Position numbers and translations under genes: made by a program. This document shows, piece by piece, positions 27,954 through 35,831 of a DNA stretch of 64,000 nucleotides (positions are counted from its first letter, which is position 1; each line of letters opens with the position of its first letter). The notes below the pieces were generated by a model that saw only the letters and a list, made by a program, of their open reading frames with translations, did no database searches and was not told the origin of the DNA. The DNA is taken from positions 2,182,501-2,246,500 of the forward strand of contig OX638356.1 of assembly GCA_951813395.1 (NCBI GenBank). The letters run 5' to 3'. The DNA is from Longimicrobiales bacterium (lineage in GTDB: Bacteria > Gemmatimonadota > Gemmatimonadetes > Longimicrobiales > Gaopeijiaceae).

Positions 27954-29228
27954 TTGGTACGAATCGGAGAGATCGGTCCGGGAACGATCGCGGAGGCGCT
28001 TGAGCTTCGGATCGGGACGCGGATCCTGACCGTGAACGGGGAACGGGTCCTGGACGGGCTCGATTTCATGTTCCGTACGGCCGAGATCGAGATCGAGATC
28101 GAGACGGTCGGTCCGGACGGCGGTCCCGTCGTCTACCAGATCTCGCGGGACCCCTCCGAGCGCCTCGGAATCGTGCCGGCGCGGGACAAGATCCGCGAGT
28201 GCGCGAACGAGTGCGTCTTCTGTTTCATCGACGGCAACCCCCCCGACGCCCGCGCGCCCCTGTGGCTGCGCGACGACGACTTCCGCCTGTCATTCACGTT
28301 CGGCAGCTACGTCACCTTGACCAACCTCGGTCCCCGCGGTCTCCGGAGGCTTGTGGACCAGCGCATTTCGCCACTGTATGTGAGCGTGCACGCGACCAAT
28401 CCGGCCGTCCGCGTTCGGCTTCTCAAGAACGAGCGTGCGGGGTTGCTCATGGAACAGCTGACGGAACTCCTGGACGCGGGGCTGGAGGTGCACACGCAGG
28501 TGGTTCTGTGTCCGCAGTGGAACGATGGCCCGGAGCTCGATCGCACCATACGGGAACTTTACGCACTGGGCGAGGGCGTCCTGAGCCTGTCGGTCGTTCC
28601 CGTCGGTCTGACCCGCTACAACCTCAACCGTCCGGTGCGCCTGCTGGACGCCGCCGAGGCCGAAACGGCAATTCTCCAGACCGAAGCGATCCGGCAACGG
28701 GCGCTGGCGAATCGCGGACACCATTGGTGCTACGCGGCGGACGAGCTCTTCCTCATCGCGGGCAGGGAGGTGCCACCGGGCCGCTACTACGACGACTGGC
28801 CGTTGCTGGAGAACGGGGTCGGAGCGCTCAGGTCGCTCCTGGACGGGTTCGAGACGGGCAAGGGCCGCCTGTCCCCGATCGACGGGGTGGAGCGCGTGCG
28901 AATCGTCACCGGAACGTCGATGGGCCCCTTCTTCGAGCGCATGTCGGCTGCGATCGCGACGCGGATGGAGTGCGCCGTGGAAGTGCTCGTGGCCGAGAAC
29001 CGGTACTTCGGCCCCAGCGTAACGATTGCGGGCCTGCTGCCCGGCGCGGACATCCTTCGGGCGGCGTCCGACTCCACCGGGGGCGACCTCGTCCTGTTGC
29101 CCGGCGAGGCCCTCAACGACGACGGCCTGTTCATTGACGGCGTCCCGCTCTCCGAGGTAGCCGCGCAGCTGTCTCCCGCGATTGTGCGGAGCGGGATCGA
29201 GGTCGTCGAGACCCTGGCCGCCCCGTGA
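27954..29228 (+). CDS. DUF512-family radical SAM / PDZ-like protein
   Basis: The 424 residues show the DUF512 family plan. An N-terminal PDZ-like segment (IAEALELRIGTRILTVNGERV) is followed by a radical SAM-like cysteine motif C-x3-C-x2-C in ECANECVFCFIDGNPPD near residue 82, then a TIM-barrel-like core and the C-terminal DUF512 domain. The family often sits next to der, as here (GTGA overlap at 29225). The reaction is not established, so I give no symbol. The start is the TTG at 27954. Confidence 0.88.
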   Translation: MVRIGEIGPGTIAEALELRIGTRILTVNGERVLDGLDFMFRTAEIEIEIETVGPDGGPVVYQISRDPSERLGIVPARDKIRECANECVFCFIDGNPPDARAPLWLRDDDFRLSFTFGSYVTLTNLGPRGLRRLVDQRISPLYVSVHATNPAVRVRLLKNERAGLLMEQLTELLDAGLEVHTQVVLCPQWNDGPELDRTIRELYALGEGVLSLSVVPVGLTRYNLNRPVRLLDAAEAETAILQTEAIRQRALANRGHHWCYAADELFLIAGREVPPGRYYDDWPLLENGVGALRSLLDGFETGKGRLSPIDGVERVRIVTGTSMGPFFERMSAAIATRMECAVEVLVAENRYFGPSVTIAGLLPGADILRAASDSTGGDLVLLPGEALNDDGLFIDGVPLSEVAAQLSPAIVRSGIEVVETLAAP

Positions 29229-30538
29229 GTCTCCCCGTCGTCGCGGTGGTGGGGAGGCCCAATGTGGGGAAGTCCACCTTTTTCAACCGGGCAATCGGAC
29301 GCCGGGTCGCGATCGTGGACGACACGCCCGGCGTGACCCGGGATCGCAATTTCGGCCAGGCCGACTGGACGGGAAGGGACTTTTTTCTGGTCGATACCGG
29401 CGGTGTTGTCGAAGGTTCGGACCGCACGATCGACCGGCTGATCCGGGGGCAGGCGATGACCGCCGTGACGGAGGCCGATGTCGTCGTGTTCCTCGTGGAT
29501 TCCCGGGCGGGGGTTCACCCGCTGGACCAGAAGCTCGCCGAAGTGTTGCGCCGGGCCGACAAGCCGGTCCTCCTGGCCGTGAACAAGGTCGACAACCTTC
29601 CCACGGAGCAGACCCATCTTGACTTCTGGGAGCTCGGCATGGGCGAGCCCCACCCCGTCAGCGCGATCTCCGGCCGGGGCTTCGGCGACCTTTTCGACGC
29701 GCTGATCCCTCTTCTCCCGAACCAGGACGGGCCCCCGGCGCCCGACGACCTGCGTGTCGCCGTGATCGGAAAGCCCAACGCCGGGAAGTCTTCGCTGGTG
29801 AACCGGCTCTTCGGCGGGGACCGGGTTCTGGTGAGCGATGTCCCGGGCACCACGCGCGATCCGGTCGACCTGCCCATGAAGTACCACGGGCTCAACCTGA
29901 CATTCGTCGATACGGCGGGGCTCCGTCGCCACGCACGCATGAAGGATTCGATCGAATACTACTGCAGCCTGCGAACCGCGCGAGTGGTGCGCGAAGCGGA
30001 TGTCTGCGTGGTCGTGGTGGACAGCGCCGAGGGACTCCACGTGCAGGACGTCAAGGTGGCGGAGACGGCGTGGGACGCCGGATGCGGGGTCGTGCTGGTG
30101 TGCAACAAGTGGGACCTCGTGACAAAGGACACGCGCACCGCGGCTGAATTCGAGCGCGATGCCGCTCGCAGGGCTCCGTTTCTTGGCGACGTCCCGTTCC
30201 TGTTCGCCTCCGCGCTGACGGGACTCCGTATCCGCAAGGCCCTCGACCTCGTGGTCGAAGTGGCGGACCGGCGCAGGCAGCACATCGGCACCGCGCAGGT
30301 CAACGAGGCCGTCCAGACCGTGGCTCGCCGCCAGCCGCCCCCACACGCCCGCGGACGACAGGTCAAGCTGAAGTACGCCACGCAGGCCCGTACGGTGCCG
30401 CCGACCTTCATCGTGTTCTCCAACCTCCCCGACCAGATTCCCGCGCACTACAGGCGCTATATCGTCAATTCGCTGCGCTCCACATGGGACTTCACGGGGG
30501 TCCCGATCCGCCTGCGGCTTCGCAAGAGCGGCGAGTGA
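29225..30538 (+). CDS. der: Ribosome-associated GTPase Der (EngA)
   Basis: Der is a double GTPase needed for 50S subunit maturation. The 437 residues contain G domain 1 (GRPNVGKSTFFN, then DTPGVTRD, DTGG, NKVD), G domain 2 (GKPNAGKSSLVN near residue 182, then DTAG, NKWD) and a C-terminal KH-like domain ending RLRLRKSGE. The GTG start overlaps the DUF512 stop. A 152-base gap separates it from plsY. Confidence 0.97.
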   Translation: MSLPVVAVVGRPNVGKSTFFNRAIGRRVAIVDDTPGVTRDRNFGQADWTGRDFFLVDTGGVVEGSDRTIDRLIRGQAMTAVTEADVVVFLVDSRAGVHPLDQKLAEVLRRADKPVLLAVNKVDNLPTEQTHLDFWELGMGEPHPVSAISGRGFGDLFDALIPLLPNQDGPPAPDDLRVAVIGKPNAGKSSLVNRLFGGDRVLVSDVPGTTRDPVDLPMKYHGLNLTFVDTAGLRRHARMKDSIEYYCSLRTARVVREADVCVVVVDSAEGLHVQDVKVAETAWDAGCGVVLVCNKWDLVTKDTRTAAEFERDAARRAPFLGDVPFLFASALTGLRIRKALDLVVEVADRRRQHIGTAQVNEAVQTVARRQPPPHARGRQVKLKYATQARTVPPTFIVFSNLPDQIPAHYRRYIVNSLRSTWDFTGVPIRLRLRKSGE

Positions 30539-30690
30539 CGCGCGACCGCACCGTACGTTCCGGCGTGCGGCCAGGCCGCCATCCGCACAGTCTGGATTCG
30601 AATGCCCCGTTGTGGTAACGTCGTGGGGAGAAGCGGCCGGGTTGTTGGCGTGATCCAGTCCGCCGCGTCATTCCGCTTGTTCGAGGTACC

Positions 30691-31320
30691 GTGACAACCC
30701 CACTGCTCCTGACCCTGGCGGCCTATGCCGCGGGCGCCGTCCCTTCGGCCTTCTGGGTCGGGAGACTCGTCTACGGCAAGGATCTGCGGACGCTTGGCAG
30801 CTGCAATCTCGGGGCCACGAACGTCTTCCGCGTCCTGGGGTGGCGGCCGGCGATCGTTGTGATGATCGTCGATGTCTTCAAGGGGTTCGCGCCCGTCTGG
30901 TGGTTCCCCGGTCTGGACGGCCAGGGCTCGGCGGTCTGGCCGGTCATCTACGGGGCGGCGGCAATCGTGGGCCACGTCTATTCCTTCTGGGTCGGCTTCA
31001 AGGGAGGGAAGGGAGTCGCGACGAGCGCCGGCGTGTTGGTCGCCATCGCGCCGGTGGCTGCCCTTGCGGGACTGGGGGCCTGGCTCGTGGCCATGGCGGT
31101 CACCCGCACGGTGTCGATCGCCTCCATGGCTGCGGCGCTTGCGGTCGGGATCATGGGAATCGTGATGCCGGGTGTCGACCTGCCCGTCCGGCTCTTTCTC
31201 GGCTTCATCGCAGTGTTCGTGATCTGGGCCCACCGCTCCAACATCCGCCGCCTGCTGGCGGGGACCGAGCCCCGCATGGGGGACGGGAGCGACGGCGGCG
31301 ACCGTGGCGAGAGCACGTGA
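30691..31320 (+). CDS. plsY: Glycerol-3-phosphate acyltransferase PlsY
   Basis: PlsY uses acyl-phosphate to acylate glycerol-3-phosphate at the inner membrane, the first step of phospholipid synthesis. The 209 residues contain several membrane helices and the three PlsY motifs: GAVPSAFWVGRL, LGSCNLGATNVFR and FKGGKGVATSAGV. In the second motif Cys replaces the more usual Gly of GSGNIGATN. GTG at 30691 follows GAGGT. The stop overlaps gpsA, which makes the PlsY substrate, so the pair is metabolically coherent. Confidence 0.95.
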   Translation: MTTPLLLTLAAYAAGAVPSAFWVGRLVYGKDLRTLGSCNLGATNVFRVLGWRPAIVVMIVDVFKGFAPVWWFPGLDGQGSAVWPVIYGAAAIVGHVYSFWVGFKGGKGVATSAGVLVAIAPVAALAGLGAWLVAMAVTRTVSIASMAAALAVGIMGIVMPGVDLPVRLFLGFIAVFVIWAHRSNIRRLLAGTEPRMGDGSDGGDRGEST

Positions 31321-32357
31321 CGCACCAGCACAGGGTCGCGGTGATCGGCGCCGGCGCCTGGGGAACGGCCCTCGCGAATCTTCTTGTCGGCTCGGGTGCG
31401 GCGGTCCGGCTGTGGGCGCGCGAGCCCGAGGTCGTGGCCTCGTTCGCCGAGACCGGCCGAAACGCGCTCTATCTCGATGGTGCCGATCTGGACCCCCGCC
31501 TGTCCGTCACCAACTCGATGGCCCGGGCCCTGAGCGGGACCGAAACGGTGGTATGGGTGTGTCCGGTGCAGTACTCGGCTGCGGTCCTGGCCGACGCCGC
31601 CGGGCTGATCCCGCCGGAGGCCACGGTGGTCAGCGCGTCCAAGGGGATCGAAGTTGCCACGCTGCGCCGCATGGACGAGATCTTTGCCGCCGCACTGCCG
31701 CCGGAGCAGTCGAGGCGGCTGTGCGTGCTGTCCGGGCCGAGCTTTGCGCGCGAGGTGGTCGCCGGAGCACCCACGGTGGTGGTGGTTGCCAGCCGCGACG
31801 AAGGCTCCTGTCTGCGTGCCCAGGCACTGTTCCAGACCGACCGTTTTCGCGTCTACACGAATTCGGACGTCGTCGGCGTGGAGTTGGGCGGGGCGCTCAA
31901 GAACGTGATTGCGCTGGCCGCGGGCGTCGCGGCCGGCCTGGAGCTGGGGCACAACGCCGTGGCAGCGCTGATGACCCGCGGGATCGCCGAGATGACGCGC
32001 CTGGGCGTCGCGCTCGGCGCCCAGCCCGCTACGTTCGCGGGCCTCGCCGGCATGGGCGATCTTGTATTGACCTGCACCGGGGGCCTGAGCCGCAACCGCA
32101 CGGTGGGCGTGCAGCTTGGACAGGGACGCTCCATGAGCGATATCATGGGCAACGCACGGACGGTGGCGGAAGGGGTCGCGACCGTGCGGGCGGTTCACGA
32201 ATTGGCGCGGAAACTCGGCGTCGAGATGCCCGTCTCGGCCGAGGTTTACGGGATTGTCGCGGAGGGTGCAGACCCGATGGAGGCGTTGCACCGTCTCATG
32301 ACCAGGGAACCGAAATCCGAGAACCCGGATTTCCTCAACTTCGGGGAAGGGAGCTGA
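31317..32357 (+). CDS. gpsA: NAD(P)H-dependent glycerol-3-phosphate dehydrogenase
   Basis: GpsA reduces dihydroxyacetone phosphate to sn-glycerol-3-phosphate for lipid synthesis. GTG at 31317 overlaps the plsY stop (GTGA) and gives 346 residues. The N-terminal Rossmann motif is VAVIGAGAWGTALANLL. SKGIE lies near residue 108, and LSGPSFAREV and the catalytic-lysine region GVELGGALKNVIALAAG follow. AGMGDLVLTCTG near residue 245 completes the family signature. Confidence 0.96.
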   Translation: MTHQHRVAVIGAGAWGTALANLLVGSGAAVRLWAREPEVVASFAETGRNALYLDGADLDPRLSVTNSMARALSGTETVVWVCPVQYSAAVLADAAGLIPPEATVVSASKGIEVATLRRMDEIFAAALPPEQSRRLCVLSGPSFAREVVAGAPTVVVVASRDEGSCLRAQALFQTDRFRVYTNSDVVGVELGGALKNVIALAAGVAAGLELGHNAVAALMTRGIAEMTRLGVALGAQPATFAGLAGMGDLVLTCTGGLSRNRTVGVQLGQGRSMSDIMGNARTVAEGVATVRAVHELARKLGVEMPVSAEVYGIVAEGADPMEALHRLMTREPKSENPDFLNFGEGS

Positions 32358-32359
32358 CC

Positions 32360-32716
32360 GTGGAACCGATCGCTCGCAAAACGTACTACTCGATCGGTGA
32401 AGTCAGTAATCTGACAGGACTTAAGGCGCATGTTCTCAGGTACTGGGAGACCCAATTCGACATCCTGTCCCCGACAAAGAACCGTGGCGGGAGCCGGGTG
32501 TATCGCATGCGGGAGATCGAGACGATCCTCCTGGTCAAGCACCTGCTCTACGAAAAGCGCTTCACTATCGAGGGCGCGAAGCGCGAATTGCAGGAGATGC
32601 GCCGATCGGGCAAGGTCGAGGAGGCTCGTACGCTTCACGCCGAGCCCGCGGTCCTGACCTCGATCAAGGAGGGTCTCGCGGAGCTGCGCGAAGTGCTGAC
32701 GCTTCCGCGGGCCTGA
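32360..32716 (+). CDS. MerR-family transcriptional regulator
   Basis: The 118-residue protein starts at GTG 32360, two bases after gpsA. The N-terminal winged-helix motif YYSIGEVSNLTGLKAHVLRYWETQFDILSPTKNRGGSRVYR is a standard MerR DNA-binding domain. A short dimerisation helix follows. No metal- or drug-sensing C-terminal domain or cysteine cluster is present. Short MerR proteins of this type (HTH_17-like, YcgE-like) are common beside housekeeping genes; the target is unknown. Confidence 0.9.
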   Translation: MEPIARKTYYSIGEVSNLTGLKAHVLRYWETQFDILSPTKNRGGSRVYRMREIETILLVKHLLYEKRFTIEGAKRELQEMRRSGKVEEARTLHAEPAVLTSIKEGLAELREVLTLPRA

Positions 32717-32733
32717 GCCCCCGGGTTTTCCCG

Positions 32734-33483
32734 GTGCGCATTCTCTGCACGAACGACGATGGCTACCTGTCCCCGGGGATTCGTGTGCTTGCCGAGGCCG
32801 CGCGCGGTATCGGCACCGTCGATGTCGTCGCCCCGGACCGCGAACAGAGTGCGTCCAGCAGCGCGCTCACGCTTCATCGTCCCCTGCGCAGGCGCAAGAC
32901 GCCCGACGGGGCCATCATCGTCGACGGAACGCCCACGGACTGCGTGATCCTGGCCGTCAGCGAGTTCCTCGGCGAGCTTCCCGACCTGTGCGTCTCGGGA
33001 ATCAATCACGGACCGAATCTGGGCGAGGATGTGCTGTACTCGGGAACGGTCGCGGCCGCGATGGAGGCGACCATCCTGGGAATCCCGTCCGTGGCCTTTT
33101 CGTACGTGGGGCAGGGGATCGAAGAGGTCGAGGGGTGGCTGCCCGTAGTGACGCGGCTCCTGGAGCAGATCGTCGGAAACGGAATCCCGAAACACGAGCT
33201 CCTGAACGTGAACCTGCCGTCCCTGCCTCCCTCCGAACTGCGCGGCGTGCGCGTGACGAACCTGGGAAGGCGCAGGTACAGGGACGCGATCACCCGGGCA
33301 CCCGATCCCTCCGGCCGTGAGTACTACTGGATCGGCGGCGGTGACCCCCACTGGAACGGAGGTCCGGAGGCCGACTTCCGCGCGGTGCGGGACGGATACG
33401 TGTCGGTCACGCCCCTTCACCTTGACCTCACGAGCTACTCGCGCCTGGACGACGTTCGGGGGTGGAATCTCGAAGCGCCATGA
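32734..33483 (+). CDS. surE: 5'/3'-nucleotidase SurE
   Basis: SurE is a metal-dependent nucleoside-monophosphate phosphatase linked to stationary-phase survival. The 249 residues begin RILCTNDDGYLSPGI, with the catalytic Asp pair. DREQSASSSALTLHRPL near residue 35, GTPTDCV near 69 and SGINHGPNLGEDVLYSGTVAAAMEA near 89 are all diagnostic. The start is GTG at 32734. The stop overlaps the next ATG (ATGA at 33480). Confidence 0.96.
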   Translation: MRILCTNDDGYLSPGIRVLAEAARGIGTVDVVAPDREQSASSSALTLHRPLRRRKTPDGAIIVDGTPTDCVILAVSEFLGELPDLCVSGINHGPNLGEDVLYSGTVAAAMEATILGIPSVAFSYVGQGIEEVEGWLPVVTRLLEQIVGNGIPKHELLNVNLPSLPPSELRGVRVTNLGRRRYRDAITRAPDPSGREYYWIGGGDPHWNGGPEADFRAVRDGYVSVTPLHLDLTSYSRLDDVRGWNLEAP

Positions 33484-34733
33484 GGCACTGGCTCGGCAAC
33501 GCCGCGCGCGGCTTCTGCATGGGCCTGGCGGATGTGGTTCCCGGCGTCTCCGGGGGAACGGTGGCGCTGATCCTGGGGATCTATCCCCGGCTGGTCGACG
33601 CCGTCGGCAGCCTGGGCGCCGCCATGCTCCGACGGATCCGTACCCGGACGTTCCGTACTGCCCTGGGGCGGGGACTGCGGAACCCGGCCGGGCCTGGTGA
33701 GGGTCCGGAGGGAGTCGACGCGCGCCGGATCCTGCTGTTGCTGTCCGTGGCCGCCGGCATAGTACCTGCGATCATGGCGGGTTCGCAGGTGATTCCGTCC
33801 CTGCTGAGCGCGTACCCGGCAGAAATGAGTGGGCTGTTCCTGGGGATGGTCGCCGCATCGGTGATGATCCCCTTGCGGAGCATCGAGCATTGGCGGCCGG
33901 CAAGCTGGGCGCTCGTCCTGGGGGCTGCCGTCGCCACGGTGTGGTTCACGGGATTGCCGACATCGGTGAACCGGCTTGCGACCGGCACCGTGACGCTGGC
34001 ATTTGCGCCGGCGCCCTCGGACGTGCGCCTGACCCCCGGCAACCTGACGCTCGAGGCGCCGGAGTCGGACACGCGGCCGGGCATTTCGTACGGACCGGCC
34101 CGATCGGTCATGGTGCCGGCAGGCAGCACCTCGTTGGAGCTGGAGGTCGTGGCGCGGATGGCGGGCGCCGCGGCGAACCTCCCACCGGGCTCCATCCGCG
34201 TTGCCCAGGGTCCGCTCGAAGTCTCCGCGGTATCGCAGCCCGCTCCGGCCGCCGGGGGGCGCGATCCGGGTCTTCTGTTCGTCTTCGTCGGCGGAGTGCT
34301 CGCCATATCCGCGATGACGCTTCCGGGGGTGTCGGGGGCCTTCGTGCTTCTCCTTCTGGGGCTCTATCACTTCGTCCTCTATTCACTGCGTCTGGCGATC
34401 AACCACTGGGACCCCGCCGCGCTGGCCGTGGTGCTGACCATGTGCGCCGCCATGGCGATCGGCCTGCTCACGTTCGCACGGGTCCTGAAGGGCCTGTTCG
34501 CCAGGTGGCGCGACGGCACGCTGGCCGTGCTCGTGGGCCTCATGCTGGGATCGCTGCGCAAGCTGTGGCCATTCACGGACTACACGGCACAGGGCAGGGA
34601 AGTGCTGGCCTGGCCGACCACGGGCGACCCGGCCACCGGCACGGTCGCGCTTCTGTTCGTGCTTGGCGTGGGCGCCGTGCTGGCGCTCGACGGAATGGGC
34701 CGGCGGCTGCGGCAGACCCGGGGTCGGGCGTAG
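33480..34733 (+). CDS. DUF368 / PopT-like undecaprenyl-phosphate transporter with a large insert
   Basis: DUF368 (PopT) proteins are reported to recycle undecaprenyl phosphate across the inner membrane. ATG at 33480 overlaps surE and gives 417 residues. The two inverted-repeat signatures are present: PGVSGGT at about 21-27 and PGVSGA at about 282-287, each in a hydrophobic helix pair. Typical members are under about 320 residues. Here residues about 160-262, between the two halves, form a hydrophilic beta-rich insert (PGNLTLEAPESDTRPGIS and onwards) that probably faces the periplasm. Coupling to surE is by overlap only. Confidence 0.85.
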   Translation: MRHWLGNAARGFCMGLADVVPGVSGGTVALILGIYPRLVDAVGSLGAAMLRRIRTRTFRTALGRGLRNPAGPGEGPEGVDARRILLLLSVAAGIVPAIMAGSQVIPSLLSAYPAEMSGLFLGMVAASVMIPLRSIEHWRPASWALVLGAAVATVWFTGLPTSVNRLATGTVTLAFAPAPSDVRLTPGNLTLEAPESDTRPGISYGPARSVMVPAGSTSLELEVVARMAGAAANLPPGSIRVAQGPLEVSAVSQPAPAAGGRDPGLLFVFVGGVLAISAMTLPGVSGAFVLLLLGLYHFVLYSLRLAINHWDPAALAVVLTMCAAMAIGLLTFARVLKGLFARWRDGTLAVLVGLMLGSLRKLWPFTDYTAQGREVLAWPTTGDPATGTVALLFVLGVGAVLALDGMGRRLRQTRGRA

Positions 34734-34780
34734 GGTCCTCGCTCCTGGCCGATTGCCTGCACAGGTCGCTGTTTCCCGTT

Positions 34781-35530
34781 CTACCGCCTCGGTGAACGTG
34801 CCGGTCGCCCCAGGCGTGCCTCACGCAAACGGAGCCGCGCGATCATCGACAGAATCCCCACGCCGGCACCGACGACTCCCCGCAGAGTGCCTCCCACCTT
34901 GGACCGGCCGAAACGGCGCCGCAAGGCGTCTGCGGGCACCTCAACCACCCGCAGGCCATATTGGATGGCCTTGACCTGCATCTCGACCGTCCAGCCGTAT
35001 GCGCGATCCTGCATGTCAAGGCGCTGCAGCGCCTCGGCGCGAATGGCGCGGTAGGGACCCAGGTCCGTCACCGCGACCCCCCACAGCAGGCGAATCAACA
35101 GGCTGGCCACCCGGTTGCCGGCCCGTTGCGGCAACGACAGCGCGCCGGGCTCCTTGCGGCCCAGCACGCGTGAGCCGATGGCCAGGTCGGCTCCGCCCGC
35201 GACGGCTTCGAGCAGCCCGAGTCCCTGCACGGCCTTGAACGACCGATCGCCGTCCGTGAAGAGCACGATGTCGACCGGACGGAGGGCCGCGAGGGCCGTC
35301 AGGCAGGCAAGTCCGTATCCGGGTGTGTCCTGTCGCACCGTTCGAGCTCCCGCCTCGCGCGCGCGGATCGCCGTCGCGTCCGTCGATCCGTTGTCGCAGA
35401 CGACGAAGTCGTCGATCACCCGCGCGCCGCGGTCGTCGCACAGCGCGAGCAGATCGGCAACGACGGGCCCGATATTCTGCTCCTCGTCCCTCGCCGGCAC
35501 CACCACGCCGACCGTCATTCCTGCGTACAC
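34781..35530 (-). CDS. Family 2 glycosyltransferase
   Basis: A 249-residue GT-A enzyme with VGVVVPARDEEQNIGPVVADLL at the N-terminus, DNGSTDAT near residue 47 and the DxD-type FTDGDRSF near 93. It has no clear C-terminal membrane anchor. The C-terminal half (GPYRAIRAEALQRLDMQDRAYGWTVEMQVKA) resembles dolichyl-phosphate-glucose/mannose synthase-like GT2 enzymes. I chose GTG at 35530 because GGAAGG lies nine bases upstream; ATG at 35518 is the alternative. It is convergent with the PopT gene, 47 bases away. Confidence 0.85.
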   Translation of the reverse strand: MYAGMTVGVVVPARDEEQNIGPVVADLLALCDDRGARVIDDFVVCDNGSTDATAIRAREAGARTVRQDTPGYGLACLTALAALRPVDIVLFTDGDRSFKAVQGLGLLEAVAGGADLAIGSRVLGRKEPGALSLPQRAGNRVASLLIRLLWGVAVTDLGPYRAIRAEALQRLDMQDRAYGWTVEMQVKAIQYGLRVVEVPADALRRRFGRSKVGGTLRGVVGAGVGILSMIARLRLREARLGRPARSPRR

Positions 35531-35654
35531 GCCAACCGACCTTCCGTTTGATCCGGCGGGCGACCGTTCCTGCCCCGGCGCGGGCGCCGCCTCACGTCAT
35601 ACACCATCCGCCAGCATGATCAGGCTGTACGCCGCCGGGCGCACCCACCACGGA

Positions 35655-35830
35655 TGCCCGAAGGGTCCGGCACGAACATATCGCGCTTCTCCAAGCGCGA
35701 CCGGCTGAGGGGCGACAGCATCTGGACCCGCTCTGATCCCCGAGAGCGTCTTGTCCACGTACAAGGTGCGCAGCAGCGGCTCGTCCTAGCCGGTCTGGAA
35801 CTTGTCCATCAGACCCATCCACCGCGCTGC
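35655..35830 (-). pseudogene. Decayed fragment of type I restriction enzyme R subunit (HsdR)
   Basis: Reading right to left from 35812, the frame gives LMDKFQTG, a TAG stop at 35788-35786, then DEPLLRTLYVDKTLSGIRA. After one extra G (35728), the next frame gives VQMLSPLSRSRLEKRDMFVPDP. Together these match the conserved helicase segment of HsdR proteins (KFQTGFDQPLLHTMYVD, then AVQTLSRLNR). The stop sits where the phenylalanine of GFD should be, and the frameshift falls before VQ. The fragment covers only about 55 codons of a protein of roughly 1000 residues. No hsdM or hsdS is near. The rest of 35531-35831 shows nothing I recognise. Confidence 0.8.
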
Positions 35831-35831
35831 C

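Noticed and set aside
28787-30448. A 553-codon minus-strand frame opposite der
   Set aside because: It runs antisense to der and the end of the DUF512 gene, both of which have complete diagnostic motifs.
35592-35822. A 76-codon minus-strand open frame in the gap next to the glycosyltransferase
   Set aside because: Its translation is not protein-like; the overlapping HsdR relic in other minus-strand frames explains the region better.
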